Shown: piece by piece, positions 55,321 to 64,000 of the stretch
How positions within the stretch are numbered: the first letter of the stretch is position 1
Layout of the letters: every line of letters begins with the position of its first letter
Program-made: the position numbers and the translations under genes
The notes under the pieces: model-generated
What the model was told of the DNA's origin: nothing
Seen by the model: the letters and a program-made list of their open reading frames with translations, nothing else
Database searches by the model: none
Assembly (NCBI GenBank): GCA_019022495.1
Contig: JAFEKR010000002.1
Span: 4,092,001 to 4,156,000 of the forward strand
Length of the DNA stretch: 64,000 bases
Direction: 5' to 3'
DNA from: Epichloe hybrida
Taxonomy: Eukaryota; Ascomycota; Sordariomycetes; Hypocreales; Clavicipitaceae

Positions 55321-57786
55321 TCATGCCAACGAGGCAAATATGTACTTTAAAAAAAAAAAAAAACCAAGGGTACGGATTACGGCCATACACTTGACCACTC
55401 CCTGTTGACAAAGAAGGCGATTCGAAGACAAACTCTCGCGCGGCTGTCGACGATGGCCTGAAGCTTGGTCCTCACATGTCACATGGTAGGCAAGGACAGA
55501 CGCCATTGTTGCGCACCCCAATCTCTGTCGTCTTTTGTCATGTACCGATACGTGGCTGCTTGTCTGTCGATTTCTCGGTCGCTTGTTGAAGCCACATCCA
55601 CACAACCACGGTGTTCTGTACCTCTCAACTGCCTTTTTGGAATACTGTGTACCTTGCGCTGCGGGCTGGTATAATTCGAAATTCTCCGCCGCGGCCATCA
55701 GAGTCCAACAGACTCTCGGTCGAAGAATGCCACATTATATGCTGCAATACCTGTTCATCGGCTCGAGGTGAACATTCCCCGGACAAAGAACCAGCGTTTG
55801 CGACCGGTCCGCTGGTCAGCTGTGTCAATGGAGAGTATCTTATTCAAATCGCGAGTTTAAGCAAGACTTATCTGTATCATGAATATGACGGACTACACGC
55901 GAAGTCGAAGTCAACGAAGAAATTTGATATTTACACCCAGAGAATACTTTTTGGACATTTAGAACGTTCGCGCAGCAAATACATACTATCGTGCTGAGCA
56001 TAGCCTGCGCTTTCTACTCCACAGGCCAAATTTCTTGTGGCCTACACCAAGATGGTCAGCCTCGCGCGTTACTGTCGACCTCGTGGGGAACGGTGCCATG
56101 AAACGAACATCTCACTGAACCGATCACAGAGTACCTACTGGATGGATGAAGCCTCGCTTCACATGGACAATGGACAATGGACGGCAACTTGGCCTTGAGC
56201 CCGCTGGCGCCAAAACCAAGGCAAGAGTATTGACTTTTATTATGTGCCTGATCTGATGTGCCTGCAAGGTTTGCCTAGCGCGAATCCGAGTACGGAGCTG
56301 ATGATAGTGATCATTTCCCGCAGCATAATTCCACTTCGTGCCGAGTTGGAACCTGGCATTAGCCAGTGGCTTCTGTGTGTCGTTTGTTCATGCTTCAGCA
56401 AGTCACCGGCCCGCCATGCGTGGGGGGTATTTTTTTTCTTTTCTCTTTCCTGAAACAGGCCCGGTTCCATCGAAACCGGAGATTCGTCATCAAGGTATCC
56501 AAACTGCGCGCATGAGATCGTGTTGCGAACTCGGAAAATATTTTGTAAAGTGGATGATGTAATGAAATGACAACTGAACATCGCGTGAGCCAAACAGGAC
56601 CTTCTCTGCCACGAATAACGGTCCCGATAACCCTGGACATAGCAGCCTCTTCTCCCACTGTCAGCGGCTCTTTGGATGTCCGACGATCGTTTCACTCGAC
56701 GGGCGAGTGAGCATGACCACGGAACAGCTGCCAATGGCGTTCTTCAAAAGTGATACAACAAGAGGAGAAAACAAAACAAAAAAACAAAGAGGAAAAGGAA
56801 AATAAAGTATGGTCCATGAAAAGGACGCAGCGTCAAGACAATGGGACGAAAAGACGGTAGGCAGAATAAAGTTGTTTGCGACAGGATCATTTGCAAGAAG
56901 AAAGAAGAAAATGCGAGTTTCAGTGAGCCTTTTGAAAGCACCTTCGGTTTCAAGGGACAGCCAGCCCGCCTGACAAGCGGTTGAGCCATGGAAAGATGCA
57001 CCGCCACGCCATGTCATGACTAGCACGTTCCACGCATAATCAATCCCCGTCTCTCTCAAAAGAGAAATGAAAAGTCACAAATATCATTACCTGACTGACA
57101 ACTACGCCGCGAGCGCTGCCGCCGCTGCGCGAGCCACGAAACAAACATGTATGGACAACCTTGGTTGGAGTAATGTGCTGGCATAAGAAACGATGTCTAC
57201 GTTTCAATGTGGCCAGTTCAAACCAAACGCCTTCGGGTAAGAGTTGTCGCATGATAGTGGCTCTTCTGGGCGTGATTGTCCCGTCGACTGAGGGGGAGTG
57301 GCGTCAATTGACTCAATTCCTCAATTCTACGAGGTGGCAGCGGCAGGGGTAATTCCGTCATGAGCGACTATGTATGGACTAATACGGACTACTCCAGCCA
57401 GGACTCCTGCCAGGAGTCTTGAAACCCGAGCAGAGAAGCCGCCCGTCTGTAACATGCATGGCCGGATGATGGTCGCAACTGAGGCATCGTCGCCGCGGCA
57501 CTCCCCCGATTCTACTCAATGGCCTCTTCCAGAACGGGTGTGGCTTTCCGATCATCAGCAGCGTTTCGTGAGCTGCATTGACAATGCCTGCACTACTCAC
57601 TACTCAGCCGTCGCCATCTCTCATACTTGCACTAGCATTCGTCATTGTGTATTGATTTACAACGGGAAACCAACGCAGGGCTTTTGCAAGCCACGACATC
57701 AACAAATTGACCCGTCTCGAATTTGGCAAATCCTGCACTTCACTCCTGCAGGACAGGGAGGGAGTCGATCCTCCCAAAGAATAGTC

Positions 57787-57840
57787 CGTACGGAGCACAT
57801 ACAATACGGATTACGGACTACGGAGTACATATACGGATCC
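57787..57840. repeat. Cluster of TACGGA-type motifs
   Basis: Within about 55 bp there are CCGTACGGAGCAC, ATACGGATTACGGACTACGGAGTACATATACGG-like half-sites and CGGATCCG. One exact TACGGAGTA is at 57819-57827. This is the densest patch of the motif family in the right half of the window. Confidence 0.8.
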
Positions 57841-58593
57841 GTAGTATTACCACTTACTCGATATAGTGGGAACAGTGGAGATTCTGCATCGGGCAGTGCC
57901 ATGGGATGAGTCCACAACCGATTAGTCCCCCCAGCGGCAGAGCCGGCGAAGTGTCATGGGGACGGGAATGAGAATGAGCACCAGGCCACAACGTTATGCT
58001 TATTATGGCGCATATGGCCCGTCTTGTCACAGAACTGAAGAGTCGAACCGAGATGTAACAGGGCTAGATCTCAAGACTGACAAGGTCCCCGGTCCGTCAT
58101 GTCCCAGATTCGGAACAACAGCGCCAGATTGTTTCGTGGAATAGGAACATGCGGGCCAGACACCCAGCAGCGGATTTAACCAGGCGGCGGCTGGTTTTGC
58201 CGGTCACGGTGTTTGGCTATCTGGCGTGAATTTTGTTATATCTTTGCTTGTGAACCTCCTTGAATGTATCATTTTCTCCGCCCTCCCTTTCTTTTCTTCA
58301 GACTATAATCCTTGGAAGACCCTGGCTCAGTACGCTTTGTCCTGCCATAACGTTTTTCTTTTCTTTTCTTCTTTCTCTCGTCACTCTCTCTTATTTTATC
58401 CGCTGCCAGCTTTATACTTTCTTTAAACACCCAACTGGCTAGGCCGCTGCCGCTCCTTTTCTGTCGACTATGATCAGATCCTCTCGTTGATAACACCTTG
58501 AAATCACCCTACCTCTGATTACGCTTTTAATTATTTTTGTTGTCAGGCTGGACTTGAGATATATTCTGTTCATTACTAAAACGATACACTGCG

Positions 58594-58621
<28 letters not shown>
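58594..58621. repeat. A28 homopolymer in the leader of the Myb-like transcription-factor gene
   Basis: Twenty-eight consecutive A, about 160 bp upstream of the start codon at 58781. Its length is likely to be unstable and could be miscounted in assembly. Confidence 0.9.
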
Positions 58622-58624
<3 letters not shown>

Positions 58625-58780
58625 AACCGTGAAGAGGCCTGGTTTGCCGTCTCGGTTCTGTTGTAATCACAGATATCCTTGGCGATCTGGTCCGGAAACT
58701 GGAGGCTGGGAACGAATTCAAGACATCGACAACATCACATCAAATTACAAGTTACCCTATTGAAGGTCGCTTCTGGCACA

Positions 58781-59846
58781 ATGTCTCGAACACAACTGGT
58801 GCAAATTCAGTCTGGTTATGTGCCGTCTACAGACGCCATGCAACGTCACGAGAGTGGCGTTACAAAGAACAGGAAGACACCCTTGAATGGTAGTGGCCGA
58901 GCATGGAGAGAGGACGAGGTACGCTGAAATCCCCCACCAGCTTGCTTTTGCATTGAGTTGAACGACGCAATCGGATATACTTATCATCCTTGTTTTGTTG
59001 TAGGAGGCCTATCTTCTTCAGACTCGACTTCAGAAAATGCCATACAAGCATATAGCAGCGCACTTGAACAAGACCGAGCTTGCCTGCCGCCTGCACTACC
59101 ATCAGTTATCGCACGGAAGCACCAGGCGTAAACGCACCGCATCCTTCTCGTCCGGCTCATCTGGCTCATCTAATCCATCTTCAAACCAGGCAGGTGCATC
59201 TTCTTCCAGCCCTGTGTTTCGAGGCGACACTCGATCTCTGTCGCCGTCTGTGGTCGGCGGCACATGCCTCCCTAAGCCAGTCAACAACGACATGCAGTTA
59301 TCTCGAATCATGTCTGTGGAGAGATCACCACGATTGCCCGCCATCCTGCCCAAGCCAGAGGGACTTCCGTATCCTCAACAGCATGTCAACGAGGCTTTGG
59401 CCCGATACAGCATGGCCACACCTGAGCCACAGTACGAGACACTGCCTCCCGTCTACTCTCATCATATCGGAAGCCCGGCTGCGTATCAGCCTGCTGCAAC
59501 GCCGCTCCGTCTCGACACGTCCTGTCTGTCGCCCCCCTCAGCGTCGGTACACACGCCAGCGCATGTTGATCTGTCTCGACTCCGTGCGATTTACGAGGCG
59601 CACAAGAGTGCTTTTTGGGCCGTCATCGCTGACGAATACGGCATGAATGCATCTCCCGTAGCGTTGGAGCAGTCATGGCGATCTGGTGCGTGCTGCCAGT
59701 ATAGCGACAGCCAAGGCGACAGCAACCCGATTACACCCATGGCCAGCCCGGACAAGGATCGAAGAGCGGCATACCGTCTGTCGGCTCAGGACAAGACAAG
59801 GATATCGTCCATTCTTGACGATGACCCCGACTCACGATTCCATTGA
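58781..59846 (+). CDS. Myb/SANT-like putative transcription factor
   Basis: Exons 58781-58918 and 59004-59846, with an 85-bp intron (GTACGC...TGTAG), give 326 residues. The single Myb/homeodomain-like repeat spans the splice: RAWREDE/EAYLLQTRLQKM, then PYKHIAAHLNKTELACRLHYHQL. It has the regular Trp/aromatic spacing and a recognition-helix-like third helix, followed by the basic SHGSTRRKR. Residues 95-240 are Ser/Pro-rich and probably disordered (SSGSSGSSNPSS). A second conserved-looking helical part, LSRLRAIYEAHKSAFWAVIADEYG, lies near residue 245. The acidic end SILDDDPDSRF could act in activation. I know of similar proteins in filamentous fungi, but no assigned pathway. It stands apart from neighbours, with a long pyrimidine-rich leader. 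Confidence 0.8.
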
Positions 59847-60141
59847 ATGAAGGAATACTAGGGACAAGGACAACCCAAGCATGTGAGGAGGCGTTTCGGG
59901 GGGATGGGGGGGTGGTGGATACGTTTTGAGGAAGCATTTGGGATTGACATGATGTGTATTATGCAGCGACAGTATGCTGCAAGTATTTCCTTGACTGAGT
60001 TTCATCTCGTATTCTCCGGTTTCGGTTGGTTTTGACATCTGGGTTGGAAACAAGGGAATCTATAAGAATTCGTGGAGACGTCGAGTTCAAGTCTCATAAC
60101 GGCAGGACTCAGGAGGGCAGGGCAGGGCAGGGGGAAAGGAC
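59847..60141. other. 3' flank of the Myb-like gene
   Basis: Short intergenic stretch with a G-rich patch (59897-59915) and a GGGCA tandem just before the MITE insertion site. Nothing else was noticed. Confidence 0.4.
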
Positions 60142-60549
60142 AGAGCTTTACACTCGTGTAGTGTAGTTTTTTGTGTAGTTTTTTTGTTTAATTTTATATC
60201 TAGCTAGTTATTAAAGTTATTATCCTAAAAATCACGTAATCCTATAGAGTAAAATTCTAAGAAAAATACTATATATAAATGTGGGTCCGAAAGTGGGCCC
60301 TAGGCCCACAAATTGGAAATACTACATTTGTAGTGTTTTTTAAGTGCTAAAATGTAGTGAAATGTAGTTTTTCTAATTTATGGCCGAAGGATCCACTTTT
60401 AGACCCACTTTTATATATAACTACACTGTAGTTTTTAAGTTAGCTATCTAAAAATAGAAGTTTTATATCTATATGTATTTTGTAAGATTAGATATTAATT
60501 ATTTGTTAGAAAAAAAAAAACTACAAGATGTAGTGTAGTGCAAAGCTCT
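60142..60549. mobile_element. Fold-back MITE of 408 bp with 10-bp target-site duplication (MULE-like)
   Basis: The element begins AGAGCTTTACACT and ends AGTGCAAAGCTCT, a terminal inverted repeat with one mismatch in 13. The flanks are exact 10-bp direct repeats, GGGAAAGGAC at 60132-60141 and 60550-60559. A 9-11-bp duplication is characteristic of Mutator-like (MULE) transposons. The arms stay roughly complementary inward (T-runs against A-runs, then TGGGTCCGAAAGTGG against CCACTTTTAGACCCA), so the element can fold into a long hairpin. The loop region contains GTGGGCCCTAGGCCCAC. TGTAGT/ACTACA is repeated many times. It is AT-rich and has no coding capacity, so it must have been moved by a transposase coded elsewhere. 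Confidence 0.85.
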
Positions 60550-61040
60550 GGGAAAGGACATGGGTACGTACTTGAATTGAACAATTCAAGACAACATGTG
60601 CGTTTTCGCTTCCACGATGACGTCAAGACGCGATGTGGTGTGTGAATGTCTCTGATAAGGTGAGAATGCCACTGCGGAAGGGCATACGTAGTACGTACAC
60701 AGTAGATGAAAGAACGGGGTCATAATGCTGATTGCCAAAGCAAGCAAGCACGGCCATTCGACAATGAGTTTTCCTCGTTCCCGTCCGGTGGCATCCACGG
60801 GGCGTATGTACACAGCTGTTCTGGTGCGGGGAGCAGAGAAAATGGGATGATGTTCCCGATGAGCAAGATAGAATGCAGCTCAGGTGGGCATTGACTGTGT
60901 GGCGGGAGGGGAAGGGGAACCCTTCTACTCCTTTAGCAAGGAACCTCGTTGAATCGACGGCCATGTATCTGAAGTGACCTCTGCAAGCACGCATTGCGAG
61001 CCTGGTGTGGCCACGCCTTGCTCGAATCCGTCTCTTGGCA

Positions 61041-61065
61041 GAGCAGAGCAGAGCAGAGCAGAGCA
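61041..61065. repeat. (GAGCA)5 tandem repeat
   Basis: Five perfect GAGCA units, within intergenic DNA downstream of MVP1. Confidence 0.9.
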
Positions 61066-61318
61066 GAGGCATGGGCATCTTCTAACGCGGGCAGTGAGTG
61101 GCAAAATCGTCGATCAAAACGGGCGTGCCTGGAGATGGAGGGAATGCCGGGATGGCAAGTTAATGGTATACGGATTATCTGATGCGATTACCATGGGCGG
61201 CGACGGTAGTGCGTGAACGGGCATGGAATTGCAAATTTCGAGCGCCCGCGTCTACGACTGCGAGAGGCAGGGAGCTTTGTCGTCCGTACAAGCAAGCGAG
61301 TCAAACCCAATCGTGATG

Positions 61319-61346
61319 AAAAAAAAAAAAAAAAAAAAAAAAAAAA
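61319..61346. repeat. A28 homopolymer
   Basis: Twenty-eight consecutive A downstream of MVP1 (T28 on the sense strand of that gene), about 190 bp beyond its stop codon. Confidence 0.9.
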
Positions 61347-61534
61347 GATGGAAAAAAATGAAAATTGATATTGTTCAAGTAAGAGTCAAGAGCAAGCATT
61401 GGTTGGTGTATCGAGCAGAATGTCAGCCGTGACGCAAAGGAGAATGAATGATGCAGTAAAAACGCCCCCCCCCCAAGACAAACTAAACTAAACTCACTAC
61501 ACGGACTCGGACGGAGTTTCCCAGATTCTCAGTC

Positions 61535-64000
61535 TTACTCGCCAAGTGGCATGCCCTCTAGCTCATCGAGCAGTCGTCGCCAGTTATCCGCCAGCATCTC
61601 GGCGTACTTGACTCGTTCGCCGGCCCAGTCCTGATTCCACCGGCTCACATGATACTGGCTGCTCTGGAAAGTGACCAGCTCGTCCCGAATGCACTCCTTG
61701 ACAAAGACGGACCGATTGTGCTGCTGAACAATAGATTCCTTGTCCTGTAACAAGAAACCGAAGACAGAAAAAAAAAACAGGGTGGCAACGAAATTAGCAA
61801 AGGTTCTTCTTCTCAACTTCATCAAACGTTCTTCTTGCTTTGCTTGCTTGCTGGTGATGTGACGAATTGTCAGGCAACGGAGGGGAGACAAGCCGGCTTA
61901 CCTTGATGATGGACTCTGCCACCTTTTCAATCTCTCCGGCCTTGACCGTTCCTTCGGGTTTGGATCGCAAGTTGGCCAGCTTGGTCTCGTTGGTTTGGAT
62001 TCTCCTTTCGAGGTAAGGGATGTTGTCCTTGTCGAGCTTTTCTCGGCGTTCAAACAGCTCGCGCACGCCAACTAGAGCATCTCGCTGACGCTTCAGGTCC
62101 TCCAAAACGCCTTCATCCCAGCCGCGGCTCTCATCCTCCAGGAGCGTCTGATACGTCCGCAGGTGCTTGCTCATCGCCGTCAGCCCGTCATTCAGCAGGG
62201 GTATCTCGTTGGTGTCGGTGGCATATGTCTCTGCAGAGGTTTCCGTGAGGGACGTCAGGGACATGGCGATCCGGGCATGGTCCGCCGCAACACCCTCGGT
62301 TCGCTTCACGAGGCGGTCCATGATGTTGCAGACATTGATGTATAGCTCGGCCGAGCGACGGACACCCGTGCACGTGCGGGAGAAGAGATCTTCCAAGGTC
62401 GGGGGCAGGGAGTCCTCGAGGCCCGGTGGCAGGACCTTGTCAGCGAACTCGTCCTGCACAGAGATTGCTGCCTGCTTGCGCCACACAGAGAGTTCCGTTG
62501 GTACAGTGAGGAACATGACCACCAACTGTTCCTGACTCAATATGGGATGGCGCGCAATGGCGTTCAGGAACCTGGCCAGCCCTCGCCTCCGCTTTTCAAT
62601 GAACGATCCGTCGTTGGAAAGGTGGTTGCCGTTGACGGCAACTCTCTTGGGCGGCAAGAGAGGGAGCACGCGGAAGGGATATCGTTTGTGAAGACAGTCG
62701 AGGAGCCAGACAAAGTCACTGTACCGACGAACGACCTTGCTTCCGCGCCGTTGACTGGCGACTTCATAGTTGTGATGCTGGAACATGAACATGCCTTCTT
62801 TGCCAGGCATCAATGTGACAATTATGCTCTCCTCGAGACTGGAACCGGTTCGTCCGCCCGTGGCTCGCACTGTTGTGGTGCTGCGAGGCTGGTCCCGTGC
62901 CGCCGTCCGGTCGATGCCTCCGCCGTCGCCTCCAAACGGATTTGCCGCAGCTTGCGTAACAGTGGGAGAGTGGGAGTCATGGGTGAAAGCTCCTCCCACG
63001 CCAGACGAGGCATTGGGAGGTCCAAAAAAGCCCCAGCCGGCGTGTCCTTGGATGGCTTCGCTGCCTGGCCTGCCGCCATGAGCCGAGGAAGGTATTTGGG
63101 CGGCCGACGATGCATACTGGCTGAGGCTCTGGTCGGCAATATTGGTGGACGGCGAGGCGTGGAAGCTGGGCCCGCCATTTGGCACAGCAGCATGGGTGCC
63201 AGCGCCATTGATGTTCGAGTGGTCGTGCCCTTTGTGCACCTCGGGCGAGTTCCAAGGATCATCCTCGGGATCATCCATGGCAGGACGGAGCAGTTCGGGC
63301 CGCGATGTCTCTGGGTGTGGGCGAGCTTCACGAGCCAGAGCCTGTTGGTTGTGCAAACTCTGCTGCACCTGCTGCTCTTGTATTTCGGCGTAAACCTGGC
63401 TGTTGCTGGGCATTTGCGGCGGCTTCGCGGCGAGCTCGGCGACGGGTGGCAGCACTGGCTCGGCGGTGAGACCGGGGAGCTTGGGCTGGGGGATGTCTAA
63501 TCCGTAGAGTCGATCAGATTAGCTGCGTTCGCGCGCCCCCACCAGTGTGTGCGTGTGCGTGTGCGTGTGCGTGTGCGAATGACAGGGTGTGTGATTGTGC
63601 AGTGTGATTGTGCAAAGAAATGAAACCCAACTTACTTCGTCGTCTCTCATCCACACCGTCGAGGCTGATGATGTCGCCTTCCTGCGCCAGGCCCACCAAG
63701 GCCAGCAAGACGTTGAACTCGTTCCGCCCAAGCGACACATCAGACCCATCGCCCGGGGCGACAAGCGACATGATGCGCGCCTGAGCCTCTGGGCCAAGAC
63801 GAGCATTGGCAAACAATTTGGCAATGCCGCCGGCTTGGACGCGGCCCGAGCTTCCATCCTCGCGAGCAATGGCGTCAAACGTCTCCTTGTAGCTGTCGGG
63901 AACGTCGGATGCGGGCAGCAGGTCGCGAATCATCTCGGCGCCATCTTTCCGTTTCCTGGGCGTGGGAAGGTCCCAGGGAGATGAGGGCCGGTCCTCTTCG
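61535..64000 (-). CDS. MVP1: Sorting nexin Mvp1 (PX-BAR), 5' end beyond the window
   Basis: Mvp1 (SNX8 relative) is an endosomal sorting nexin that acts in retromer-linked recycling and vacuolar protein sorting. Visible minus-strand exons are 64000-63636 (open at the edge), 63496-61902 and 61744-61535, about 720 codons. The first has the EH-like module (RDLLPASDVPDSYKETFDAI..FANARLGPEAQARIMSLV) preceded by PSSPWDLPTPRKRK. The join DERRR/NIPQPKLPGL is typical. A Ser/Pro/Gly-rich linker of about 170 residues precedes the PX domain (VVRRYSDFVWLLDCLHKRYP, LLPPKR, KRRRGLARFLNAIARHP), whose basic residues bind PI3P. The C-terminal helical BAR-like region runs from VQDEFADKVLP to the end, including ERREKLDKDNIPYLERRI. 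The intron at 63497-63635 carries a GTGTGC microsatellite. The start codon lies right of the window. Confidence 0.93.
63545..63577. repeat. (GTGTGC)n microsatellite in an MVP1 intron
   Basis: About five GTGTGC units in the 139-bp intron between the EH-like and linker exons of MVP1. It is the same hexamer type as the (ACACGC)n repeat at 27638-27667, read on the opposite strand. Confidence 0.9.

Larger units (their letters stand above)
53009..58780. other. 5.8-kb gene-poor region between the two Myb-like genes
   Basis: The part next to 53008, up to about 54450, reads C/T-rich on the minus strand and may be the long leader and promoter of the Myb/SANT gene. It includes a CTCTCTCT run (53229-53240), a (GCC)n(TTCGCC)n tract (53637-53680) and a three-unit 13-bp tandem (54385-54423). 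Between 54550 and 55320 the DNA is AT-rich and looks repeat-derived. TACGGAGTA motifs occur at 53786, 54751 and 57819, with degenerate ones around 57785. The last 500 bases before 58781 are pyrimidine-rich and end in an A28 run at 58594-58621. No frame in the interval shows a recognisable domain. Confidence 0.5.
60550..61534. other. Gene-free stretch between the MITE and MVP1
   Basis: About 1 kb with a (GAGCA)5 tandem at 61041-61065, an A28 run at 61319-61346 and a C9-10 run near 61465. It is the 3' flank of MVP1. Open frames are short and without domains. Confidence 0.5.

Noticed and set aside
57370..57909. 179-codon plus-strand frame
   Set aside because: Its last third is made of clustered TACGGA motifs and no protein family is suggested.

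Overview
The window is nuclear DNA of a filamentous ascomycete (Pezizomycotina). Protein-coding genes carry short introns of about 48-250 bp with GT(R)AGT donors and CTAAC-like branch points. Gene content is fungal: an alpha-aminoadipate-pathway LYS1, a DIM-2-type DNA methyltransferase, a WSC cell-wall sensor and a PEP4 vacuolar protease. The protein sequences and the many intergenic copies of TACGGAGTA/TACTCCGTA fit Hypocreales, perhaps a Clavicipitaceae-like lineage. That placement is an inference; no species is named. There are no rRNA, tRNA, CRISPR or plasmid features that I can see.

Layout, left to right. An AT-rich, RIP-scarred edge flanks an APH-family phosphotransferase gene (358-1825). 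The AT-rich stretch after it holds a decayed Copia RNase H tail. LYS1 (minus) and a DIM-2 DNA methyltransferase (plus) are divergent. A protein-kinase gene (8898-10311, minus) has one frameshift and one in-frame UGA and is called a pseudogene. A 4.1 kb gene-free stretch leads to LST7/folliculin (14.4-16.5 kb), proteasome RPT3 (minus), a small serine-rich fungal protein, the kinetochore protein MIS14/NSL1, SEC14 (minus), a mitochondrial DUF155 (RMD1/MRX10-like) protein, a large Q-rich protein of unknown function (minus) and PEP4 (minus). A 6.9 kb gene-free stretch (33.4-40.3 kb) precedes the WSC sensor. Then come NUP37, FEN1/RAD27, DBP9 (minus) and a seven-exon Myb/SANT protein (minus). After a 5.8 kb gene-poor stretch lies a second Myb-like putative transcription factor. 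A 408-bp fold-back MITE with a 10-bp target-site duplication follows, and MVP1 (minus) runs off the right edge.

Most genes are unlinked housekeeping functions: protein turnover, lipid and vesicle traffic, nuclear pore and kinetochore, DNA and rRNA processing. I see no biosynthetic cluster. One functional theme does recur. The window contains both a likely effector of repeat methylation (DIM-2) and a transposon remnant with RIP-type damage, in which a conserved Trp codon appears to have become TAG. The most unusual items are the dispersed TACGGAGTA palindrome family, the fold-back MITE, the doubly broken but otherwise intact kinase, a probable GC-AG intron in MIS14, and micro-exons at the ends of LST7 (12 nt) and WSC (15 nt). 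Exon boundaries were inferred by eye from splice consensus, reading frame and remembered family conservation; none was checked against transcripts.
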